This document shows positions 20,991-32,525 of a DNA stretch of 64,000 nucleotides, piece by piece. Source of the DNA: Theobroma cacao (lineage: Eukaryota > Streptophyta > Magnoliopsida > Malvales > Malvaceae); the NCBI RefSeq assembly GCF_000208745.1, contig NC_030852.1:14111662-14175661 (forward strand). The letters are read 5' to 3'. Position 1 is the first letter of the stretch; each line of letters starts with the position of its first letter. Under the pieces are notes generated by a model that saw only the letters and a list, made by a program, of their open reading frames with translations, did not search any database and had not been told where the DNA came from. Both the position numbers and the translations under genes were made by a program.

Positions 20991-22202
20991 GGGTTTCCGT
21001 GGACTGCCTATTAGAAGGGCACGGTAAACCCGATTTCATAGTTACTCCGATTGTAGAGGTGAGGTGGATTACTCCCGGGGTAGTGTTAGAGTTCACTTCA
21101 CGTCGAACTCCCACGTGAATGTGTAACTCGACCAACGCCAAGGAACGGCTTGTTTTCAAAACTAGAATGTGTTTAACATGTAAATATCTTAACAACCTTG
21201 GCAGACTCGGTTAGATGCCTCTGCCAAGGTATCCCCAAGGACTAGATTTTGGCTTGAGCCATGTTTTAATAAAGGTTCTAAGCCTTGACAACTGTTTTGG
21301 TAAATTACAAATGTTTTATGGTTTAAGAAAGAAATTGAAAAGCTTATGAAATGGTTTATGATTTGTTGTTTAAACTTGCCTCCATTTTGCTCACCTTTAG
21401 ATATTTATGATAATGTCTGTTTACTCATTGGGATTGCAAAATCTCACCCACCTCCTTTCCAAACATTTTAGGCCTGTGGTAACTTGTAGATATCCGATTT
21501 TGTCGAGGATTCCAATTGACCCCTCTATCCCACAGACAGTAGGTTACTATCACCAATACTGGGTGTAATTATGGACCACTTGTCATTGTAATTATTATTG
21601 TACATTATAACTTGGTAAATTATTATATGTATGAATTTATTTTATTCTCCCTACAAAAATTATTTATGTATAGTTCTATAAAAATTGTTTTATAAGAAAA
21701 TAAAATATATTATCAAATATTTTTATTTAGTTTAATTAGCCAACTTTTCACTCTAAATGAATGATTTAGATTACAAAAATTTATTTTTAATCGGCAGTGG
21801 ATATTTTTCTACCATACGTTGTATCTTCATCAGGTTTCGAAATATTTTGGTAAAAATGACCAAAATACCCCTATGTGGCGAAAATTTTATTTTGATTGTT
21901 TTCGATCTAAAATAGTTTATATTTTCTTGAAACTTGATATTTAAGAACGATTGCTCACAGGAAAGGCAAGAAACCGATTCGTTAGCCTTGCGGGGTTCTG
22001 ATTGGCATTCCAGATAATGAGTGTAAATTAGGACATCGCGGCGATTGTCATGGGCCCGAGGGAGGTTCCGGGTCGTGACACTTTCGCTTATAAGGATGAA
22101 CGTTTAATGATGTTTTGGTAAAAGGCTTGCTTGGGCCTAACGAGTTATGCTTGTCTGGGTCCATGTGCTGGTCATGATCCCTCCAAGAAATGGGATGTGA
22201 CA

Positions 22203-22369
22203 AAATGTAATTAAGACAATTTCAAATGCTTGACATTAGATTCAAGAAGACATGTGATTTTTGTCAAATCAAAACATGATGTAATTCAAGTCTAACAAAA
22301 AGCATCATTGATCAAAAATCAAATCATATGAAGAAAACGAAGAAAAAGAGAGAGAAACCAAGCTATTGC
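22203..22369 (+). mobile_element. Piece of an older copia LTR (family F), between insertions
   Basis: This 167-bp AT-rich spacer lies between the end of the family E LTR and the start of the next element. Joined in order with 35002-35621 and 44426-44802 it reads like one copia LTR ending in CCCCCCTC...CTAACA. No coding signal is seen. Confidence 0.4.
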
Positions 22370-24794
22370 TATGAGACCTCGACCTTCACAAACATGTAGC
22401 GGAGGTAGACCTTATGATGTTGAGCAGGGGTAGTTTGGTCATTTTCTTGATGAGCTTCTAGAAGTGGGTATTCTAATATTATTAAGGCTTAAGTAGGCTT
22501 AAGGCATAAATGAATGATGAAAATGAGGATAAAATGACGAAGGAAATAGAAATAATGATGATTTCCAAGGTAGGGGCAAAATGGTCATTTTCCATCTAGA
22601 GTCTAAATTTTTAAGTTTTTGTGAACCTGAGTATTTCTAGACTATTATGGACTTTATCGCAGTGTCAAAAGAGTAAAAAGATTGCGTAAAGGATTGGAGG
22701 ACGACAAAGCCAACTCGTTAAGGGCATTTTCGTAATTTAATTGAAGTTTGGATAAGCTTAGGCTAGAAATATCTCATTTCTGCAGTAGCTTCCTCATTTT
22801 TCTAGTAGCTTCTTATTCTTCTTCCTCCCATCTCACGTTTCTTCATCTTCCATGGAATCCTCCCTTAAAGCTTCCATAACTTTTTCTCTCTAGCTTCAAT
22901 TTTCATGCTTTTGAGCACTTTTTCATAGAACCTTTTATGCCTTTTCACTCTCTCACCTTAAGACCCTCAAAAGTCTTTGTTCAGCACTTTCTCTTACTAG
23001 TTGGAAGTTTTAGAGAGAGAAAGAGAGACTTGCCATAGTAATTTGAAAACTCTTAAAAAGGAGTTCAACTGTAAGTCCACTAAGGTGAGAGATGAGTTGG
23101 GTTGATTTTAGGTGGTTAGAGATGGCTAATAATTAGAATTGTGGCCTATTATATTTTTTACGGTTATATTGTGTGTGATAGGTTCCAACGAGGCCACACA
23201 TGTCCGTTTGAAGCAATAATCGAAGTAATAGTGAATTAAAGATTCAACAAATATCGATGAGTGAACTTGCATCAAAGTGTTTTTGGGAAATACATATGTG
23301 TTAGGATGAAGCATTTAAATGATTTTACTTGGCTTTTCATTAAATTATGCATGGGAAAAAGCCTTCGATAAAATGTTTTGATTTTGTGAAAATGTGAAAT
23401 GTGTAAAAGGATGAATCCATGTACTCCTATATTATGTTGGTATGTATATATATGAATATATGTTGTGCATTGATGAATAATGTTGCTTGATGATGTTGAA
23501 GTGTGCGAGTAAGGAGTGCACACATGATGATGTTGAAATGTGCAAGTAGGGAGTGCACGTGACGATGGATGAAGTGGGGTGGTGCACGTGCTTATATATG
23601 TTTATATATGTATATGTGATAGAAAGTTTATGATTATAATATGTGATTGAAATGAATAATGAGAAACTTTATTATTGTCAATGTGTTCACTTTGATGTTC
23701 AATATGGTAGGAATGGATTTTGTGGCATGTGAAAATCCTTTAATTATCATCTGCCCTGAATCTCGTCGCAGTGAGAAACTTTTAGGTGGTGGGGGCACAA
23801 ACCAGCCCTATTTCTTGCTATAGCAAAAAACAATTCTCGCTGCAGCGAAAATAGATTCTCGCTGCAGCGGGAAACTCTCGGGTGGTTCCAAAATCCTAGT
23901 GTTGTTCTTTCACTTTGACAACGATTTTGACCACATTTCGGTCAGAACTGGGCAAAGTGGTAAACATCAAAGTTGTATTCCAGTCTCTTAGATTTCTAAT
24001 GGTCCAAAAATCATGTCAATTGGACTTTTGTAGTGGTAGATATGCTTGAAAAGTCGAAAGATATGCAAATTGAGAATGTTTCTTATTGCAGCGAAAAACT
24101 TGTTGTCATGCTTGCTACCTTGCTTGATTTTGACATATTTTTCACCCATTTAAGTTCATGGATTGGTCATGGGTTTTTGCAACACTATGAGGTTATTAAT
24201 CAAAGTTTGAAATGAGAGGTTTTTAGTAAAAAATTAAATCGATTGCATTATTTTTGAAACAAGTACATCATGATTTCCAAGTTCTCCTCATCGATTGCTT
24301 GTTCCCTTCTTATGTTCACTCACTGAGTTTTATACTCACATTTTTAAACTTCATGTTTTCAGATTTGGAGGCAGTTGGGACCTAGATTGAGTGTCCATGT
24401 ATGCTCGTCTTTTTCGTAGTTATTATGGCATCTCAGTAGCAATACCTTCACCCATGGTCACTCCGCTGATGGTCAAGAGTCTGTTACCTGTGAATGCATA
24501 TATGTAATGTAATCTACTAGGATCTGTGTTATAAGTCAAATATTTATATTTGATTACCAATGCCACTATGAGTTGGCAAACAGATGACATTATTTTGACA
24601 AAATAAAATGGTGAGTATTGGGTCACCATAAAATGTTACTGAAATATTTTTAGTAGAAAATTACAATATGTGGTTTAGAAATGATGGCTGGGAATGATGA
24701 TCGGGATTACAAAAAAAAAAGGCTTGCTTGGGCTTAGTGAGCTATGCCCATTTTGCCCATGCGCAAGTCATGGCCCGGGATTTGGGCTGTGACA
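22370..24794 (+). mobile_element. 5' LTR, family B (non-autonomous element)
   Basis: It starts TATGAGACCTCGACC (TGTGAG in relatives) and ends GGGCTGTGACA. It includes the 'GCAAAATGGTCATTTTC' tract (about 22574), a polypyrimidine leader near 22810, an AAG|GTGAGA donor-like site (23085), the GTGTGCGAGTA repeat (23500-23560), CTGCAG motifs (23755-23880) and a TTTTCAG acceptor-like site ending at 24362. Confidence 0.85.
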
Positions 24795-26684
24795 AAGGTG
24801 ATATCAAAGGTCTAGGTTTAGTTAAGTTCTAGGGATTCTTGTGTCAGTCAGTAAAGTTGTTGGAGTTAATGTACAATCTTATTTATGGGTTGTGACTGCA
24901 GCATAATTCATAGACAGTGGTGCTGTTGTCCGAGTTTATGATGCCGCCTGAGACACGAGCTGTTGTTGGAAAGATTTTAAGCAAATGCTCCTAATGAATT
25001 GTTAATGTAATAACAAATCCCTTCGATTAAAGATGGAGGAAAATAGAGTTGGACTAATAGGTCTGTAATAACCTTTTCATTCAATGGAGTTATAATTTAA
25101 GCCCATAATTGTTGATGGGAAGAAATTGGATGACATTGGATCATTATTGAGGTTTATATAAAGGAACATGTACGATAATGGTAATAAAGGGCACACTTTG
25201 ACTGGAGTGAATAATGATGGTTGTAATTTACTTGGAGTTTATAGATCTAAGTATTGAGGAAGGTGTAAACTGATGTTTATCTGCACAAAGGTAAGTGAAC
25301 TATGTTAAATGAGCTTGTCATGCCCCTATAGAAATGGTGTGGGCTTTTGAAATATTTTGTAAGTGTATAAGTGTCGACTATGTGCATAGTAGCTTAGATG
25401 GAGCTGGTTTTGATTTCAATTAAGTAATTGTAAGATCCCGAGGCTCGATTTGAACTATTATGGTTTATAGTTGTAAGTACATGAATTAGCTTAAGGGTGA
25501 AATTCAGTGACTACTATAATTGATGTGTGGTCATCAAGTGAAAGGTTGGTAAACAAATTTTCTTTGAGAAGGAGCGTGAACTTTGTTATGTTGTGCATGA
25601 GGTCAAAGAATTTAAGGACTAGTTGTGGATTTGATAGCTTGAAGTTAAATGACAGAGAGATGTCGAAGCTAGTCTAAATGCCATATGGAGTTCTATATTT
25701 GAGCTTGATATACGAATTGTTTAACGATCAATTTAAAAGTCTATTGGGTTTAGTATGCAATCTATGATAAAAAATGATTAGTTCCAAATGTGATCTTCAC
25801 AAAAGTAAAGGATTTAGGAAATATCAATTATTGGATAAGTTTTAAGAGGGAGTTTCTACATCTTAAGTTTAAGAAATTTTGATTTTTATAGCCGCAGGGG
25901 CGAAATGCAATAGTTAAGTAAATCATATACTTTATAAATGTCATTGGTTAAGGATTGGTGAGTAAAGTTAAGATCTTAACAGTAAGTGGTGTACAACTTG
26001 ATGTTTAGGTATTTAAGAGTTATTTGGAAACAATTGTCTAATCAAGTTGCATTAAAATGTTATGGTAAAGGTATACGATCGTTAGTAGTGGAATATGCCT
26101 AAAAGATGATCTTGGCATACCCCAAAAGGGTGCAATGTGGAGTAGACATGTCGAAATTGAGGAAAGTAAGAAAGGGGTTCTTACACGTGGTAATGGATGT
26201 TGACATTTAAATGGATGTGTATATGTATATGTGGAGTTACTCATGTCATTGGTGGAAACAAAGAATTGTTCTTAGCGATTTGAGATTTGAACACAATATG
26301 CTTGGTGGGTTGCATAGGTGGTATTATAAGATACTAAATTGACATAATATATGCTATTGGAAATAATTATGAAAATGGGGCAAGAATAAATTCTAGAATT
26401 TTAAAGTAATAATGTGAGCATAAGTAGAATGATAAAGATAGACAAAATTCATGATGATACTAAGTTGAAGTGGTTAAACTATTTGAGTTATAAGTTAAGA
26501 GAGACAACTAGTTGCGAATACTAAGGAATTATGGAACACTAGAAGTAGTGAATAATTATGTTTGTGGTGTTATACGTACACTGTGAATTCATTATACAAT
26601 ATGGAAAAGATGTCCTAAGGTGGGATTCATTGATTGGTGACAAGTGTTAAGGGATGAGATGAATTTGAAAATATTGGCTTCGCC
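24795..26684 (+). other. Internal region, left part, of non-autonomous element
   Basis: ATGCCGCCTGAGACACGAGC at 24941, and 'GATGCTCCTAATGA'-like sequence about 40 bp on, match the gag start of the element at 47608. After about 25030 I recognise nothing: no long frame, no gag core, no zinc knuckle. Scattered short frames on both strands are of the size expected by chance. Confidence 0.55.
24799..24810 (+). other. Degenerate primer-binding site
   Basis: TGATATCAAAGG sits where TGGTATCAGAGC is found in the related element at 47383. Three bases differ, so it is probably no longer usable. Confidence 0.6.
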
Positions 26685-26689
26685 TATTA

Positions 26690-29600
26690 TGTAACACCCC
26701 GTACCCTCGTTTAATCGTCAATGAGACCTTATCGATATGACGAAGGGTCAATTGATGTAAATTTAAGTGTCGAAAAGCGGTTATGGGTGAGAAGAATATT
26801 TTAGAATAAAATATTATTTTATGAATAAAATAATATTAAAATATTAATATTTTATCTATTATTGGAATTAGTCATGAAAAAGGATTATATGACTAATCTA
26901 AGTGGGGGAGGAGAAATAAGAAGAATTTCGAAGAAAAATGACATTAATTGTGCCCACGTGATTTTATGAAATCGAGTTAGCGCGGATAAGTAAATATTTA
27001 AAATATTATGATGACATCACGTTTAAATGCAATTTCGATATTCTGGTTGTACGCGTGTAAAGCAAAAGAGATAGATGAAAATTAGTATTTTTAAATGCAT
27101 CGAAAAGATCAAATTTTAAAATACGAAAGTTGAAGGGTTGTGTAGTAAATAAAATGAAATTGAGAATTTACATGCAAATTGTAATAATTAAAAGGAATGA
27201 AATAAATACTAACAATAAAAAAAAATTATTATCATAAAGGATCACATGGGCAACCGCCCATGTGTGGGATAAGGAGGCCAAAAATATAATAATGTTTTTA
27301 AGTTAAATGATGGTAGGGGCCGGCCAAGTGAGATACAAGAGATGAAAGAGAGAAAGGCAAAGAAAAGTCAAAGCTATTTAAAGGAGAAATAGCTGGACTT
27401 TAGAGAGAAAGAAAGAAAAAGAAAGGAAAAAGGAGTGGGGGAACATTGACAAGAAACTTGTCATTGTCGGCCCCACCATGAAGTCATATCAAATACAACA
27501 TTTCTTTGTCTCTTTCATTTTATCCTTAGCCATTTAGGGAGAAAAATAGAAAGGGAGAAAGAGCCGAAATGTGAGAGAGAAAGGAAGAAGTGCCTCAGGT
27601 TGAAGGTAGAATTTATTGGGTCGTTGTAGCCAGTCTTGAGGGGAGAAATAGAGCATAGAGGAAGCCATTTATGGAGCAAAATAAAAAGGGGAAAGAAACT
27701 GATTTTTCAGAGAGGAAAGAGAGGCCTTGTGCTGTCGATTTTTGAGAGGAAAGAGAGGCCTTGTGCTGCTGGATTTTTAGGAAGGAAAGGAGAGGAAGTT
27801 GGGTTGTTACGGTGACCGACGGTGAGAGTGAAAGTAGAGAGCTTACTGCCGGCGTAGGTAGTGAAAGAGGAAGGATGGAGGCTGCAGCAAAAAGGATGAG
27901 AAAAAGATCGAGTGAATGAAAGGTAATGAGGGCATAAAGGGGAGAAAAAAAACATAATAATAATAAAATAAAAATAATAAAAATATAAAATAAAATAAAA
28001 TAATATATATTAAGTGGGTTTCAATATTTAAGAAAAATAAAGTAAAGTATAATATATATATATATATATATATTAGTGGGTTTTAATATATAGGAGAAAT
28101 AAGTAACGGTGGAACACTGTGGTGGCAGGCCGAAGAAAAATAACGAACGGTTGGAAGGAAGGAATAACTAGATACGTCTAAGAACTAATAGCGACGTAAC
28201 ATCCCGCTATTGCGAGGTGAGTAGGGGGTGTCAATTTTAAAATTTTCGTAAATATATACTTATATGTATGACTTATTTTAAACGTGAAAATTGTGGATAG
28301 CATGTGCTGGTAGCAATATAAGGAAATTATGGTTTCAAATTATGTTTAGAAATCGTTTTGAATATATATATGTATAAATTATATGTAAAGAGTTTTAAAA
28401 ATCGGGAAACAAGCCCTTCACACTGTTTTGCCTCAAAATCTATGCCTTATATTTGTGCAGTGTGCATTCACGGTTATATTGCTTATTCACCATGCAAATT
28501 ATTGTTTTGAAATCCATGCATAGATATATTTGATAAAATGATAGATTTTATCATACCCTGTGTTGATAGCTTTGGAAATAATTTTGAGACGAGCTTTTAA
28601 GGACATAACACAAATTCAAAATACTTTTACAGACCAAGAGATTCAAGAGTAGGCCAGTTGTCACTTCGATTAAGTGTGACCCTCGTGCACGAGTGAGCTC
28701 TGGCTAGAGAACCTTTGGGTCGTCGACGGGCGATTAGGCATGGCAGGGACCACAACTTGTGATATATGTATGCGTGGCTAGGCCACCAGATGATTACGCG
28801 GTTGCAACCGCTTGAATCTCCGATGTTAGCCAACATCGTTGAGACTACCATGGCATGTGGGATCCGGTGGAGCGAGGCTCTTGGAGGTTATTACGTGGTA
28901 GCGAGACCACAGATTTTATTTGATTTCCTACTCGAGACAAAAATCTCTTTGGTTTTTTAAACTCTTATTTCTGGCATGGTGAAACAAAATTATACAGTTT
29001 CCTGCAGCTCCCTCGCATTTATTATTATATGAATTTTACCCTCGCATGCGAGGTGATTTGCGAATTGTGTATAAACCTAGTTACTATCTGGTTTCACGGG
29101 AGCTTGACCAACTTTATTGGTTTGATTTGAGTAAAATGTCAATTGATTTCGATGACGGAAATCCTTTTATGTACGATTGTTTTAAAACAATATTTCAAAT
29201 GATTGTCTTGAAAAAGGTTATTGATTTGTTTCTGAGGGGAAACTTTTATTTACTTGGTTGATTTACCACTTGAAATGATTACAATGCCTAAGAAATTCTT
29301 TGTTTTCTTATATAAGGCACAAACGTCCATTTGAAATAAATTGTTTTTATAATCTTGCATTTTTAATATCAACTGATCTGTTGTTTGCTTGTTTCCCATC
29401 TACGCCCTACTCATGGAGCCGATGATCACTGAGTTTGTGATACTCACACCCCTTTTTATTTCCCTTTTTGTAGACAATGATCAGCCTAGTGCGTAATCAT
29501 CTGCCCGTACGGTCCACCGCAGATAGGTAAAGGCATTTCATAGCATTTTATCCCGAGTCACTCCGCTGTTAGAGGTTAAGTTGTAGTACTCTTGTTTTAC

Positions 29601-29871
29601 TATGTAAACAAATATTAGTTTTGATATAAACTTGAAATTTGAGATTTTTGAACTCAATGTATTTAATTGTGCTCTCATGACTTAAAGTCAAAATTTAATG
29701 GCTATGGTTATTGTTGAATTCATGTTTTAAATATTTATGGTTCAAACATGAATACGGTTTAGTAGAAATATACAATAAGTTATTGAGAAATTTCTTTAAG
29801 GCTTGTTCGAGACTTGACGGGATCTCCTAGAGGTCTCGGATGCCTTTAGCAACCGAGGAGGGGTCGTTACA
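26690..29871 (+). mobile_element. Solo LTR, family G (3182 bp), TSD TATTA
   Basis: It runs from TGTAACACCCCGTACC to GAGGGGTCGTTACA, a 6-bp perfect inverted end (TGTAAC/GTTACA). It is flanked by identical TATTA at 26685-26689 and 29872-29876. The body has the same block order as the partial copy at 1-732. It contains a GAGA-rich leader (27330-27950), an (AT)n tract (28052-28073), a donor-like GAG|GTGAGT (intron from 28217) and a TTTTTGTAG acceptor-like site ending at 29473. There is no PBS or coding domain, so it is a solo LTR. Confidence 0.92.
28052..28073. repeat. (AT)n microsatellite in family G LTR
   Basis: About 11 AT units follow 70 bp of A-rich AATAA-type sequence. A similar tract is at about 31896-31917. 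Confidence 0.9.
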
Positions 29872-29876
29872 TATTA

Positions 29877-32525
29877 TATGTGATAAACCTACGGGAATAT
29901 AAATGCTATGGAAATTGTGATGTAAGCTTGGAAGAAAACCAAACGGTCGAGGATGATCAATGTAGTAACCTTAAATGTAGACGAATAACAATGATTAGGT
30001 AAACCCCAACAACCACCGCACCATAGTGCTAGGAGCACCTCATGTCTAGGGTGCATGAATAAGATGTAAAGGGCATGAAGTTGAATTTACAAGTTGAATT
30101 ATGGTCCTTGGACTTGATATTAAGCTTCGTTAATTAGAGTTTTAAGGTTTTGGAAAAGTATTTATATGAATGAATTGGAAAGTTTCTTTATTGCCTTATA
30201 TATTGACATGTAGGTAAATGAGACAAGAGATTAAGCCTTGTTCAAGGCTAAGGAAACAATGAATGAAAAGTAAGGTAAACAATGGGAGAAATATGGATGT
30301 TGCAATGATGAACATAAGAAGCTTAAGAATAATCGATGCAAATATACTAAGATAGTTGTGTGGTCCAAATTAAGGACAAGGACGCCTTGGGAGATATGAA
30401 GATAAGGTTCGTTGGAACTGATGAGGTTAAATGTCATTGAGCATACATTGGATTGTTAAAGTTATGAGTGGTTTTGAAGGTAAGCTTTTGATTGTTTAAG
30501 TCCTCAACTGAATTCCACCAAAGGATGTGTTTAAGTGTTTTAGAAGTGTATTGAAAAGCATAAGAGAATATATTAGTTAACTTGCCATAAAAGATCAAAA
30601 TGGCATGGCCATGAGAGGCTCGTGAGCAATCAAGCAATGTATAAGTAAATGTGTGAGGAAGTTATGATTGATAGATAAGGGTAGAACTTTAATGATGGGA
30701 CAATGTTCATTACTTTTGATATTGAACCATAAGTGAGGGGCTTGTATCCACTTTGTGAATACGTTGGTGAAATAATTTGAAAGAGTTCTCACAATGTGAC
30801 ACATTAAAGCTCAAGGAGCTAATAGTTATATAGCGACGTTGGTGCTCATGATTGATATGTCCCATAATACAAAGGTACGTTGCAAGTCTAAGAATGTTTG
30901 GAAATGTTGGTTTGAGACAATGATTGTCTTACCATTATGTAGACTCGATAATGTTATGGTCTTAATACGCTTGTGGAGGCAAAGAATACCATGGTAAAAA
31001 GTGTTTCCCTCACATGTTTTATTTCATTTTTAGTAATTATCAAAGTAGAGTACCTGATAAAGGTAAGCAAGGATTGAACTATGCTTTAAATGCTTAGTGA
31101 ATAGTGGCGATATGCTCTAGTTAATTGATATTACCCTTGGTGAGGAAATAACAATACTCAATGGGATTCGTAGAGATCTACTTGGGAAAGAGATGATGAT
31201 TTGGTATTTCAAGTAAGCATGTACAAGTAAAGATTTTGGTAATAAGCGATGATTTAGAGTCAGGATACAAGAATATGAATTTGGACCCAGCAATATCGAG
31301 ATGACGTAAGAATATAACATATATGTTGGAAGTATGAAAGATAATTAAGAAGTGAAGATGACTTTTAAGAATTATGGTATTGTATAAATGCGATGATCAA
31401 GTAAAGATAAATTTTGGAAAGATCAACAAAATAGTAACGCATACACAGATATTGGATGGTAATTTGATGAAAATGATAATTGGTGATTGTGACATGTTTA
31501 TGACAATGTGATGCAAGGATGCATGGTATGATAGAGCCTATACATAGGATTGAAAATGATAAGAAAAGAGTATAATCACGTAAATTATATGAAGTTATGC
31601 ATATGCACAATGAGCATTGTGTGGATTACATAAGAACTAGGTTATGGTAGGATGTGAAGTGAATGGTAATTTAATCATTCGAAGGGGTAATCTGGAGTTG
31701 ATTATACCTTAATATTCATGGATTATGCTTGACCTATGGGAATGAAATAGAAAAGTAAAAAGAGAAACATGAGCTATGAGAATGTGATATTGAACCTTGG
31801 TTATGGATTAGAAGGAATAGAGGAAATTACTTCAAAGTAATTAATGAAGGTTTCTACATATAGTGATGGATGATGATTCTTAAATGTGTATATACATACA
31901 TATATATATATATATATGGAGATGATTATGTGATTAATTAAAGTGAAGAATTATTTATGGTGATTTAAGTTTTGAATTTGACATGCTTAATGAGTTGTAT
32001 AGATGACACGATGATGAGAGTTACCATTAGAAATTGAGCTATATGAATAAAGGAGAATTCAGGAGCAAAAGAGAAGGAAAGGATATTAAAGAATTGGAAT
32101 CTATGTCATGGTTGAGCCATACCAATGGATTAATATGATTAAGATATAAGGATTAACGAAGTGTTATATCATAGTTAAATTAGACTTCCACGAAGCACTA
32201 GTGCCATGGATGGAGAATAAACGATGATAGTACCCTAATGCGAGTAATTGGAGGAATTGATTCAGAAAATGAAACTTAACTTTGTTAATAATGATTCAAC
32301 ATATGAGGAGCAACCAGTTGCTATTCTTAATAGGCAAGTCAAAAGCTCCACTCAAAGGATGTAGCCTTAGTGAAAGCATTATGGTGAAACCACACCAGTG
32401 AAGAGGTAATGGGGAAGGCTGAAGAGGAGTTGCGGACAAGTATCCACACCTCTTCGATGCATAGATGTGCTATCTTATAGTTCAATTCAAATTCAGGGAC
32501 CGAATTTCTTTTAGTGGGGGGAGAA
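29877..32525 (+). other. Internal region, right part, of non-autonomous element
   Basis: No conserved domain is seen until about 32285. There TATGAGGAGCAACCAG and 'AGGCAAGTCAAAAGCTCC' match the chromodomain-proximal part of the coding relative (54652-54705), followed by the shared 3' end and the polypurine tract AGTGGGGGGAGAA just before 32526. Minus-strand frames here have no motif and are treated as chance. Confidence 0.55.

Larger units (their letters stand above)
19273..22080 (+). mobile_element. Solo LTR, family C (gypsy type), TSD CTTTC, with sequencing gap
   Basis: It starts TGTAAAACTCGAC and ends GGGTCGTGACA, flanked by CTTTC at 19268-19272 and 22081-22085. The visible parts hold typical LTR sequence: GGGGCAAAACGGTAATTTTG (19663-19682) and 'GGGTAAAAATTGTAATTTTC', a GAGA-rich leader before the gap, and an acceptor-like TTTTAG (ending 21471). 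No PBS or coding sequence is visible, but 938 bases are unknown, so a hidden insertion cannot be excluded. The apparent long minus-strand frame across the gap is made of Ns. Confidence 0.85.
14813..22202 (+). mobile_element. 3' LTR of family E gypsy element, split by two solo LTRs
   Basis: It starts TGTGAAACCC after the polypurine tract and ends GGGATGTGACA at 22202. The end (from about 22124) is similar to the family B LTR end ('GGCTTGCTTGGGC', then 'GTGACA'). Removing LTR D (17447-19215) and LTR C (19273-22080), each with one TSD copy, leaves about 2.8 kb, a normal length for this group. A consensus-like splice donor (AAG|GTAAGT, intron from 15603) and a TTTCAG acceptor (ending 17031) are visible. 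There is no coding region; the open frame at 15172-15486 has no recognisable domain. Confidence 0.75.

Noticed and set aside
28052..28073. (AT)n tract as a centromeric or origin element
   Set aside because: An ordinary microsatellite within an LTR; nothing else supports such a role.
24795..32525. Several minus-strand frames of 60-85 codons
   Set aside because: Lengths are as expected for AT-rich non-coding DNA, with no conserved domain and no shared counterpart in the coding relative.
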